DNA from: Arsenicicoccus cauae
Lineage (GTDB): Bacteria > Actinomycetota > Actinomycetes > Actinomycetales > Dermatophilaceae
Length of the DNA: 64,000 nucleotides
Assembly (NCBI RefSeq): GCF_009707125.1
Contig: NZ_WLVL01000037.1
Location: forward strand, 186,001 to 250,000
Direction: 5' to 3'
In this document: in pieces, positions 9,516 through 19,041 of the stretch
How positions within the stretch are numbered: the first letter of the stretch is position 1
Layout: the number at the start of each line of letters is the position of its first letter
Program-made: the position numbers and the translations under genes
Notes under the pieces: model-generated
What the model saw: the letters and a program-made list of their open reading frames with translations, nothing else
Database searches by the model: none
What the model was told of the DNA's origin: nothing

Positions 9516-9998
9516 TCAGGGCTGCTGGGAACCGCCCTGGCCGTCGACGTCCTCCTCGAAGCTCGCCTGGCCGGTGGCGATCTGGTGCCAGGTCTGCACG
9601 GCGGCGAGCACGACCGAGGTCGTCATGGGCAGCAGGACCTTGACGTCCATGCCCGGCAGCATGACGTGCTCGGCGGTCACGACGAGGGTGCCGCCCGCGA
9701 GACCGGCCTTGACGACGCTCATGCGCAGCGACAGCTCGTTGCAGGCGCGCAGCTGGGTCAGCTCGTCGGCCGGGACGTCCTCGCCGATCTGCCACTGGCC
9801 GAAGACGCGCATGATCGTGACGTCGCCCTCGATGCACCGGACGAACAGCTGCTGACCCTGCACCTTGTAGGAGACGTCGCCGTCAGCGTCGAGGTCCGCC
9901 ATGAGGCCGTCGTCGTGGAGGGCGGAGAGGACCTGGCCGCGCAGGGGGTGCTCGTCGGCGGGCGGCGGGAAGCTGGGGAGGGAGGTGGGATCCGTCAT
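9516..9998 (-). CDS. YbjN-domain (type III secretion chaperone-like fold) protein
   Basis: A 160-residue soluble protein. It carries YbjN-like features common in actinobacteria: a short variable N-terminus rich in Pro, the beta-strand run VSYKVQGQQLFVRCIEGDVTIMRVFGQW, then an alternating helix/strand region (ELSLRMSVVKAGLAGGTLVVTAEHVMLPG). Function is unknown; the family is often tied to stress or sensory roles, but nothing here proves it. The ATG at 9998 has TACGGT 6 nt upstream. It diverges from glgX across 103 nt. Confidence 0.75.
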   Translation of the reverse strand: MTDPTSLPSFPPPADEHPLRGQVLSALHDDGLMADLDADGDVSYKVQGQQLFVRCIEGDVTIMRVFGQWQIGEDVPADELTQLRACNELSLRMSVVKAGLAGGTLVVTAEHVMLPGMDVKVLLPMTTSVVLAAVQTWHQIATGQASFEEDVDGQGGSQQP

Positions 9999-10004
9999 AC
10001 CTCC

Positions 10005-10010
10005 ACCGTA
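10005..10010 (-). promoter_or_regulatory. Leaderless -10 element of the YbjN-like gene
   Basis: TACGGT on the minus strand; the intervening GGAGGT is 6 nt and could double as a ribosome-binding site. Confidence 0.5.
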
Positions 10011-10088
10011 ACGGCACGGGGAGACGCGAAGCACCCCCGCCGCCCCGCGCGACCGGCCCACGTGAGGGGGCGGCAGCGGCGGCCGCCC

Positions 10089-10094
10089 TACACT
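10089..10094 (+). promoter_or_regulatory. Leaderless -10 element of glgX
   Basis: TACACT lies 7 nt before the glgX ATG at 10102. No Shine-Dalgarno is visible. Confidence 0.55.
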
Positions 10095-10101
10095 CGGCGC
10101 C

Positions 10102-12249
10102 ATGGCCCCGACGACCACCGACCACACCCCCGCGCTCGGCGTCACCCTGCGGGCCGATCCGCTCTCGGGGGTGGACGTGGCGGACGTCGCGGTCCACGCC
10201 GGCCACGCTGACGCCGTGGAGCTGTGCCTGTTCGACCCCGAGGACCGCACGGGCGCGTCGGAGCGACGGATCCCGCTGCGGCACAGGGCCTTCGGCACGT
10301 GGTTCGACACCATCCCCGGGGTGCGGGCGGGGCAGCGCTATGGCTACCGGGTGCACGGGCCCTGGCGGCCCTGGGAGGGGCACCGGCACAACCCCGCCAA
10401 GCTGCTGCTCGACCCCTACGCCCGGGCCGTGGAGGGCTCGGTCACCTGGCGGCCCGAGGTCTACGGCCACAGCGTCGACGCCTCGCTGCACGGAGACATC
10501 GACGTGATCGACTCCCGCGACAGCGCGCCCTACGTGCCCCGCGGGGTGGTCGTCGACGGCCGGTTCGAGTGGGAGGGCGACACCCACCCGCGCAACCCGA
10601 TCTCCTCCACGGTCATCTACGAGGCCCACGTGCGGAGCCTCACCGCCCGGCTGCCCGGGGTCCCCGAGCACCTGAGGGGCACGTATGCCGGGATCGCCCA
10701 CCCCGCCACCATCGCCCACCTCACGCGCATCGGCGTGACGGCCCTGGAGCTGCTGCCCGTGCACGCCTTCGAGTCCGAGCCGCAGCTCGTCCAGCGCGGC
10801 CTCGCCAACTACTGGGGATACAACACGCTCGGCTTCTTCGCCCCTCACGCGCCGTACGCCGCCGCGACCAACCCCCAGGGCGTGCTCGCCGAGCTCAAGG
10901 GGATGGTCAAGGCCCTGCACCGTGCGGGCATCGAGGTCATCCTGGACGTCGTCTACAACCACACGTGCGAGCAGAGCGTCGACGGCGCCACGCTGTCGCT
11001 GCGGGGGCTGGACGCCGCGACCTACTACCGCCTCGACGGACGCGGCCGGGACGTCGACGTCACGGGCTGCGGCAACACCCTCGACACCCGCCACATCGTG
11101 CCCCTGCGCCTGGTGCTGGACTCCCTGCGCTACTGGGTGACCGAGTGCCACGTCGACGGCTTTCGCTTCGACCTCGCCGTCGCGCTCGGGCGCGGCAAGG
11201 ACGACGGCTACGACCCCGACCACCCCTTCCTCATGGCCCTGCGGTCGGACCCCGTGCTGTCCCGGACCAAGCTCATCGCCGAGCCCTGGGACATCGGCTT
11301 CAACGGGTGGCGCACGGGGCAGTTCCCGCCGCCGTTCGCCGAGTGGAACGACCGCTTCCGCGACGACGTGCGCACCTTCTGGCTCGTCGACCAGGCCCGC
11401 AGCGCCCACGGCCAGTCCGGGCACGGCGTCTCGCACCTCGCCACGCGCCTCGCCGGGTCGGAGGACCTCTTCTGCCACCACGACCGCAGCCCCGTCGCCT
11501 CGGTCAACTTCGTCGCGGCGCACGACGGCTTCACCCTGGCCGACCTGACGGCCTACGACGTCAAGCACAACGGCGCCAACGGCGAGAACAACCGCGACGG
11601 CACCGACAACAACCGGTCCTGGAACCACGGCGCCGAGGGCCCCGCCGACCCCGCCACCCAGGCGCTGCGGCACCGCTCGATGCGCAACCTGCTCGGCACC
11701 CTCTTCGTCGCCGCCGGCATCCCCATGCTGGGCTCGGGGGACGAGCTGGGGCGTTCCCAGCGCGGCAACAACAACGCGTACTGTCAGGACAACGGCGCCT
11801 CGTGGGTCGACTGGTCGCTGCAGCCCTGGCAGGAGGACCTCGTCGCGACGACGGCCTGGCTGGCGCGGCTGCGTCGCGAGCACCCGGCGCTGCGGCAGCG
11901 GCACTTCTTCGGGGTGCGTCCCGGGCACCCCGACGGGACGGCGGACCTCATGTGGTTCGGCGTCAACGGGGAGCCGATGACGGCGTCGCGCTGGGACGAC
12001 CCCGGCAACGCGACCCTGCTCGCGTACGTCGACGGCGACTGCGTGGAGGACGAGTCCTTCCTCCTGTGCTTCCACGGGTCGGCGCACGACGTCACGGTGA
12101 CGCTCCCCCACGTGGACGCGGTCAAGGCCTACCGCCTGATGTGGGACAGCACGTGGGAGCGCCCTGACGCCGCCGGCGAGCGCCTGGTCCCCGGCGAGGA
12201 GCGCGTCGCCGCGGGGCCGTCGATGCAGATCTTCCGCGCGATCCGCTGA
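10102..12249 (+). CDS. glgX: Glycogen debranching enzyme GlgX (isoamylase type)
   Basis: A 715-residue GH13 enzyme that cuts alpha-1,6 branches left by phosphorylase. An N-terminal CBM48-like domain (about residues 10-110) precedes the barrel. The catalytic triad is readable: nucleophile Asp357 (GFRFDLAVAL), acid Glu394 (IAEPWD) and Asp475 (AAHDGFTLADL). GENNRDGTDNNRSWN and GSGDELGRSQRGNNNAYCQD are GlgX signatures. It is convergent with glgP, the enzyme it acts after, with the strong hairpin 12416-12456 between them. Confidence 0.96.
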   Translation: MAPTTTDHTPALGVTLRADPLSGVDVADVAVHAGHADAVELCLFDPEDRTGASERRIPLRHRAFGTWFDTIPGVRAGQRYGYRVHGPWRPWEGHRHNPAKLLLDPYARAVEGSVTWRPEVYGHSVDASLHGDIDVIDSRDSAPYVPRGVVVDGRFEWEGDTHPRNPISSTVIYEAHVRSLTARLPGVPEHLRGTYAGIAHPATIAHLTRIGVTALELLPVHAFESEPQLVQRGLANYWGYNTLGFFAPHAPYAAATNPQGVLAELKGMVKALHRAGIEVILDVVYNHTCEQSVDGATLSLRGLDAATYYRLDGRGRDVDVTGCGNTLDTRHIVPLRLVLDSLRYWVTECHVDGFRFDLAVALGRGKDDGYDPDHPFLMALRSDPVLSRTKLIAEPWDIGFNGWRTGQFPPPFAEWNDRFRDDVRTFWLVDQARSAHGQSGHGVSHLATRLAGSEDLFCHHDRSPVASVNFVAAHDGFTLADLTAYDVKHNGANGENNRDGTDNNRSWNHGAEGPADPATQALRHRSMRNLLGTLFVAAGIPMLGSGDELGRSQRGNNNAYCQDNGASWVDWSLQPWQEDLVATTAWLARLRREHPALRQRHFFGVRPGHPDGTADLMWFGVNGEPMTASRWDDPGNATLLAYVDGDCVEDESFLLCFHGSAHDVTVTLPHVDAVKAYRLMWDSTWERPDAAGERLVPGEERVAAGPSMQIFRAIR

Positions 12250-12308
12250 CCGCACCCTCGCACCCCTCGGCGGATCGCGAGCGGCCTCCGCGGATCGCGC
12301 GGGGCCGT

Positions 12309-12422
12309 TCACCCCAGGGCGATCCGGGCGACCACGGCCGCCGCCGGCCCGGCCTGCGCCACCTCGACCTCAGGCACCTCGCCCTGACGCAGGACGGTGA
12401 CCGAGACGCGGCAGCCCCCCAC
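12309..12422 (-). pseudogene. Possible small or frameshifted ORF beside a poly-C/poly-G tract
   Basis: About 35 codons ending in TGA at 12309 read CRVSVTVLRQGEVPEVEVA and onward, with nearly every third codon position G or C, as in real genes here. No convincing start exists: going upstream the frame enters G-runs that form the glgP hairpin. It may be the tail of a small gene disrupted in the homopolymer, a short gene starting at the GTG at 12422, or chance. I recognise no family. Confidence 0.25.
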
Positions 12423-12456
12423 CCCCCCCCACGATCGTGAGGGTCGGGGGTGGGGG
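12416..12456. terminator. Nested palindromic terminator between glgX and glgP
   Basis: Perfect 11-bp arms CCCCCACCCCC (12416-12426) and GGGGGTGGGGG (12446-12456) enclose a second 10-bp palindrome CACGATCGTG (12430-12439), with CCC/GGG pairing in between. It lies 24 nt past the glgP stop, so it mainly serves glgP, and may work in both directions. Confidence 0.75.
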
Positions 12457-12479
12457 TCGGCGGCGCGGCGTCCGGGCGG

Positions 12480-15065
12480 TCAGTCGTGCGTGGGCATCCA
12501 GATGCGCCGCAGGTAGTCCTTCATCGACCGGTCGGAGGAGAAGAACCCGCTGCGGGCGACGTTGAGGATCGCCGAGCGCGTCCAGCGCTCCTGGTCGCGA
12601 TAGGCCTCGTCGACCTCGCCCTGCACGTCGATGTAGGACTGGAAGTCCGCGAGCGTCATGAACCGGTCGTTGTAGAGCAGGTCGTCCACGACCGTCGCCG
12701 CCAGGCCGCGGTCGCCGCCGGTGAAGTGCCCGGAGGCGATCAGGTCGATGGCGCTCCTGAGCTGGGGGTTGGACTCGTAGACCGCGCTGGGCACGTAGCC
12801 CTTGGCCTGCAGCGCCGCGACCTGCGGCTCATCCATCCCGAACAGGAAGAAGTTGTCGTCGCCCACGAGCTTGCGGATCTCGACGTTGGCGCCGTCGTCG
12901 GTGCCGATCGTGAGCGCCCCGTTGAGGGCGAACTTCATGTTGCCGGTGCCGGACGCCTCCTTGCCCGCGAGCGAGATCTGCTCGGACAGGTCCGCCGCGG
13001 GGATGAGCTTGTTGGCGAGGGTGACGTTGTAGTTGGCCGGGAAGGCCACCGTCAGCACACCCTTGACCCGCTCGTCCGCGTTGACCGTCGCGGCAACGGA
13101 GTTGATGAGGTAGATGATCTCCTTGGCCATGTGGTAGCCGGGGGCCGCCTTGGCGCCGAACACGAACGTGCGGGGCACGATCGCGTCCTTGGCGACCTTG
13201 CCCGAGATGATCTGCTCGTAGAGCGACACGATGTGCAGGAGCTTCAGCGTCTGGCGCTTGTACTCGTGCAGCCGCTTCACCATCACGTCGACCATGCCGT
13301 GCTCGGGCAGCTCGATGCCGTCCCGCACCGCGAGCAGCTCCCGCAGCCGCGTCTTGTTGGCCTGCTTGGCCGCGGCGAAGCGCTCCCGGAACTCCTCGTC
13401 CTCGGCGTAGGGCTCGAGGCTCTCCAGGCGCTCGAGCTTGGTCTCCCAGCCCACGCCGATGGTGTCGGTGATGAGCTGGGAGAGCGTCGGGTTGGCCAGC
13501 CGGATGAAGCGCCGCGGGGTCACGCCGTTGGTGACATTGGTGAACTTGTCCGGCCACAGCTCGGAGAAGTCCGGCAGCACCTTGTCCCGCAGCAGCTGGG
13601 AGTGCAGCTCGGCGACGCCGTTGACCTTGACCCCGGCGACGGTGGCCAGGTTGGCCATGCGGACGGCGCGCTCGGGGTGGTCCTGGATGATCGACATACG
13701 ACGCACCCGCAGCTCGTCGCCGGGGAAGGTCTCGCGGACCGTCTCGAGGAACTCCTCGTTGATGCGGTAGATGATCTCGAGGTGGCGCGGCAGGAGGCGC
13801 CCGACGAGCTCGACCGGCCAGACCTCGAGGGCCTCGGGCAGCAGGGTGTGGCAGGTGTAGGCGAAGCACCGCTGGGTGACCGACCACGCCTCGTCCCACT
13901 CCATGCCGTGCTCGTCCATCAGCAGGCGCATCATCTCCGGGATGGCGATGACGGGGTGGGTGTCGTTGAGCTGGAAGATGATCCGCTCGGGCAGGCGGTG
14001 GAGGTCGAAGTCCTTCTCCAGCGTGCGGTCGATGAAGTCCTTGAGCGAGCACGCGACGAAGAAGTACTGCTGCTGCAGGCGCAGCTCGCGGCCCTGCGGG
14101 GTCGAGTCCTCGGGGTAGAGCACCTTGGAGATGTTCTCGGCGAAGGTCTGGGCGCGCACGGCCGTGGCGTAGTCGCCGGAGTTGAAGATCTGCAGGTCGA
14201 AGGCCTGGGTGGCCCGGGCGCTCCACAGGCGCAGGGTGTTGACGACGCCGTTCTGGTAGCCCGGGACCATGTAGTGGTATGGCACGCCGAGGACGTTCCA
14301 CGCCGGCACCCACCGGCTGCGCGTGATCTGGTGGCCGGAGCCGTCGGCGGTCTCCTCGACGAAGGTCTCGGTGCTGCCGCCGAAGCCGACCGTCACGGCA
14401 CGGTCGGGGTGCGGGAACTCCCACGGACCACCGAGCGAGAGCCACGAGTCGGGCACCTCGACCTGGCGCCCTCCCTCGAAGGTCTGCCGGAAGATGCCGT
14501 ACTCGTAGCGGATGCCGTAGCCGATGCACGGGACGTCCATCGTGGCGAGGGAGTCGACGAAGCACGCGGCGAGGCGGCCCAGGCCGCCGTTGCCGAGGCC
14601 GGGCTCGACCTCCTGGGCGCGCAGCGTCCGCAGGTCCAGGCCGAGGCTCCTGAGCGCCTGGTCGGCGATCGCGCCGAGGTCGGTCGCGAGCAGCGCGTTG
14701 CCCATCTGCCGTCCGAGGAGGTACTCCGCGGACAGGTAGCCCACCATCTTGGTCGGGTGCTCACGGCGTCGCCGCGCCGTCTCCAGCCAGTCCGCCATGA
14801 GGTAGTGCCGGATCGTGCGGGCGAGCGCGAGGTACTGGTCGTTCTGCGAGGACCGCGACAGGGCCACGCCCTCGCCGAAGTTGAGCTCGCGCAAGAACTC
14901 GCGGGCGAAGCCGTCCACGGTCCGCGGCGGGCGCCCGACGGGGGCCTTGGCCAGCGGGTTGGCCGGCTCGAGCGCCGGCCCGGTCGTCGTGGTGTCGTAA
15001 GGCAGGGGGGTCTCGTCCGCCAGCCAGCTCAAGCTGGGGTCGAGCGGGGTCGCGTCCTGCGTCAT
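12480..15065 (-). CDS. glgP: Glycogen/maltodextrin phosphorylase
   Basis: An 861-residue GT35 enzyme releasing glucose-1-phosphate from alpha-1,4-glucan. The PLP site is EASGTGNMKFALNG. LGNGGLGRLAACFVDSLATM and RRFIRLANPTLSQLI with VMVKRLHEYKRQTLKLL are phosphorylase signatures. The ATG at 15065 has a strong GGAGGCGAC ribosome-binding site, excluding the 8-residue extension. It is divergent from glgE across about 230 nt and convergent with glgX. Together they can degrade what glgE/glgB builds, and Pgm at 24880 connects the product to glycolysis. Confidence 0.97.
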   Translation of the reverse strand: MTQDATPLDPSLSWLADETPLPYDTTTTGPALEPANPLAKAPVGRPPRTVDGFAREFLRELNFGEGVALSRSSQNDQYLALARTIRHYLMADWLETARRRREHPTKMVGYLSAEYLLGRQMGNALLATDLGAIADQALRSLGLDLRTLRAQEVEPGLGNGGLGRLAACFVDSLATMDVPCIGYGIRYEYGIFRQTFEGGRQVEVPDSWLSLGGPWEFPHPDRAVTVGFGGSTETFVEETADGSGHQITRSRWVPAWNVLGVPYHYMVPGYQNGVVNTLRLWSARATQAFDLQIFNSGDYATAVRAQTFAENISKVLYPEDSTPQGRELRLQQQYFFVACSLKDFIDRTLEKDFDLHRLPERIIFQLNDTHPVIAIPEMMRLLMDEHGMEWDEAWSVTQRCFAYTCHTLLPEALEVWPVELVGRLLPRHLEIIYRINEEFLETVRETFPGDELRVRRMSIIQDHPERAVRMANLATVAGVKVNGVAELHSQLLRDKVLPDFSELWPDKFTNVTNGVTPRRFIRLANPTLSQLITDTIGVGWETKLERLESLEPYAEDEEFRERFAAAKQANKTRLRELLAVRDGIELPEHGMVDVMVKRLHEYKRQTLKLLHIVSLYEQIISGKVAKDAIVPRTFVFGAKAAPGYHMAKEIIYLINSVAATVNADERVKGVLTVAFPANYNVTLANKLIPAADLSEQISLAGKEASGTGNMKFALNGALTIGTDDGANVEIRKLVGDDNFFLFGMDEPQVAALQAKGYVPSAVYESNPQLRSAIDLIASGHFTGGDRGLAATVVDDLLYNDRFMTLADFQSYIDVQGEVDEAYRDQERWTRSAILNVARSGFFSSDRSMKDYLRRIWMPTHD

Positions 15066-15283
15066 GTCGCCTCCGGGGTCGTGGTCCACCCGGACGCGAA
15101 GAATCCGACGGTCCGCTGCAGCGCGGCCTGGGGCGGTCCGGGACTGCGCCCAACTCTAGTGGACGGGCCCCCTCCGGAGACCACCTTCGCCGCGCCGCGC
15201 CGTCATCCGCGAGAACGGCCCGGGAATCGCTCCGCTGGGTGATACGCCAGCCTCTCGGGTGCGAGCCGGACACACTCTTTGGG

Positions 15284-15289
15284 TACCGT
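15284..15289 (+). promoter_or_regulatory. Leaderless -10 element of glgE
   Basis: TACCGT lies 7 nt before the GTG at 15297. This favours that GTG over the in-frame TTG at 15279 and the GTG at 15288, which overlaps the hexamer. Confidence 0.5.
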
Positions 15290-15296
15290 GACGCGA

Positions 15297-17318
15297 GTGA
15301 CCGCCCCTCGACTGTCATCAGCCCCCCAGACCCCCATCGGCCGCATCCCCGTGCTCGACGTCACCCCCAGCGTCGACGGGGGCCTCCGCCCCGCCAAGTC
15401 CGTCGTGCACGAGCCGTTCCCCGTGACCGCGCGGGTCTTCCGCGAGGGTCATGACGCCGTGAACGCCTCCGTGGCGATCACCGATCCGGACGGGCGCACG
15501 GCATACGTCCCGATGCGCTCCACCAACGTCGGCCTGAGCCTGTGGGAGGCGCAGGTGGCCGCCGACCGGGAGGGCCTGTGGTCCTTCCGGGTCGAGGGCT
15601 GGTCCGACCCGTACGGCACCTGGCACCACGACGCCGTCATCAAGGTCGAGGCCGGCGTGGACGTCGAGCTCATGCTCGAGGAGGGCGCGCTCGTCCTCGA
15701 GCGGGCCCTCGCCGAGGTGGAGCGCTCCCACGAGCAGCAGCAGGTCCTGCGGGAGGCCGTGGCCGCCCTGCGGGACACCTCCAGGCCGGTCCCCGAGCGG
15801 CTGTATGCCGGAGCGGGCGACGCGGTCGCTCGTGAGCTCACGGCCCGCCCGCTGCGCGACTTCGTGTCTCCCTCCCCCGAGCAGAGCTGGCTGGTCGAGC
15901 GTCCGCTGGCGCTGGCCGGGGCGTGGTACGAGATCTTCCCCCGCTCCGAGGGCGCCTACCAGGACGAGGACGGCACCTGGCACACCGGCACGCTGCGCAC
16001 CGCGGCCGAGCGGCTCCCCGCCATCCGGGACATGGGCTTCGACGTCGTCTACCTCACCCCGGTCCACCCCATCGGCACGACCAACCGCAAGGGCCCCAAC
16101 AACACCCTGACCGCGGGTCCGCTGGACCCGGGCTCCCCCTATGCCATCGGCTCCGCCGCCGGCGGGCACGACGCGATCGAGCCGTCCCTCGGGACCTTCG
16201 AGGACTTCGACGCCTTCGTGGCGCGGGCGCGCGAGCTGGGGCTGGAGGTCGCCCTCGACATCGCTCTGCAGTGCTCCCCGGACCACCCCTGGGTCACCGA
16301 GCACCCGGAGTGGTTCACGACCCGCGCGGACGGGACCATCGCGTATGCCGAGAACCCGCCCAAGAAGTACCAGGACATCTACCCGCTGAACTTCGACAAC
16401 GACCCGGACGGCATCTACCAGGCCGTCCGCGACGTGATCCAGGTGTGGATCGACCACGGCGTGACGGCGTTCCGCGTGGACAACCCGCACACCAAGCCCG
16501 TGGAGTTCTGGCAATGGTTGATCAGTGATGTCGCGGCGTCACGTCCGGACATCATCTGGCTGGCCGAGGCGTTCACCAAGCCGGCCATGATGCACACGCT
16601 CGGCAAGATCGGCTTCCAGCAGAGCTACACCTACTACGCCTGGCGCAACGAGAAGTGGGAGATCGAGGAGTATGTCCGCGAGCTGGCCGGGGACGCCGCC
16701 GCGTACATGCGCCCGTCCTTCTGGCCGACCACGCACGACATCCTGACGCCCTACATGCAGTATGGCGGCCCGGCGGCCTGGAAGGTCCGGGCGGCGCTCG
16801 CGGCGACCCTGGTGCCGACCTACGGCATCTACGCGGGCTACGAGCTCATGGAGCACGTCGCCCGACCAGGCGCCGAGGAGCAGGTCGACAACGAGAAGTA
16901 CCAGCTCAAGGACCGCCGCTGGGCGGACTACGCGCCCGGCGGCGCCAAGGAGGGGCAGTCGCTCGACGGCTACCTGCGCACCCTCAACCAGGTCCGCCAC
17001 TGGCACCCCTCGCTGCGGCTGCTGCGCAACATCACCTTTCACCACTGCGACGACGAGAACATCATCGTGTTCTCCAAGACCGCCCGCACCCTCAGCGGTC
17101 ACGACGACACCGTCATCGTGGTCGCCAACCTCGACCCGCACTCGACCCGGGAGTCCTGGGTCCACCTGGACATGCCGGCCCTCGGGCTGGGCTACGGTGA
17201 TGGGTTCGTGGCGCACGACGAGATGACCCAGCAGTCCTGGCACTGGGGTCAGGACAACTTCGTCCGACTCGGTCGTGACGCCGAACCCGCCCACATCATC
17301 CACGTCCGGAGGTTCTGA
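15297..17318 (+). CDS. glgE: GlgE maltosyltransferase (alpha-1,4-glucan:maltose-1-phosphate)
   Basis: A 673-residue GH13_3 enzyme that elongates alpha-glucan using maltose-1-phosphate. With the GTG start, the nucleophile is Asp395 (AFRVDNPHTKP) and the acid/base Glu424 (WLAEAFTKP), the same 29-residue spacing I recall for Streptomyces GlgE (394/423). The N-terminal domain (to about 110) starts GRIPVLDVTPSVDGG; NENPPKKYQDIYP-like sequence (AENPPKKYQDIYP) and EKYQLKDRRWADY are family-specific. It is the first gene of the run glgE-treS-(mak::glgB); treS begins 3 nt after its stop. Confidence 0.96.
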   Translation: MTAPRLSSAPQTPIGRIPVLDVTPSVDGGLRPAKSVVHEPFPVTARVFREGHDAVNASVAITDPDGRTAYVPMRSTNVGLSLWEAQVAADREGLWSFRVEGWSDPYGTWHHDAVIKVEAGVDVELMLEEGALVLERALAEVERSHEQQQVLREAVAALRDTSRPVPERLYAGAGDAVARELTARPLRDFVSPSPEQSWLVERPLALAGAWYEIFPRSEGAYQDEDGTWHTGTLRTAAERLPAIRDMGFDVVYLTPVHPIGTTNRKGPNNTLTAGPLDPGSPYAIGSAAGGHDAIEPSLGTFEDFDAFVARARELGLEVALDIALQCSPDHPWVTEHPEWFTTRADGTIAYAENPPKKYQDIYPLNFDNDPDGIYQAVRDVIQVWIDHGVTAFRVDNPHTKPVEFWQWLISDVAASRPDIIWLAEAFTKPAMMHTLGKIGFQQSYTYYAWRNEKWEIEEYVRELAGDAAAYMRPSFWPTTHDILTPYMQYGGPAAWKVRAALAATLVPTYGIYAGYELMEHVARPGAEEQVDNEKYQLKDRRWADYAPGGAKEGQSLDGYLRTLNQVRHWHPSLRLLRNITFHHCDDENIIVFSKTARTLSGHDDTVIVVANLDPHSTRESWVHLDMPALGLGYGDGFVAHDEMTQQSWHWGQDNFVRLGRDAEPAHIIHVRRF

Positions 17319-17321
17319 CAG

Positions 17322-19040
<1,719 letters not shown>

Positions 19041-19041
19041 C

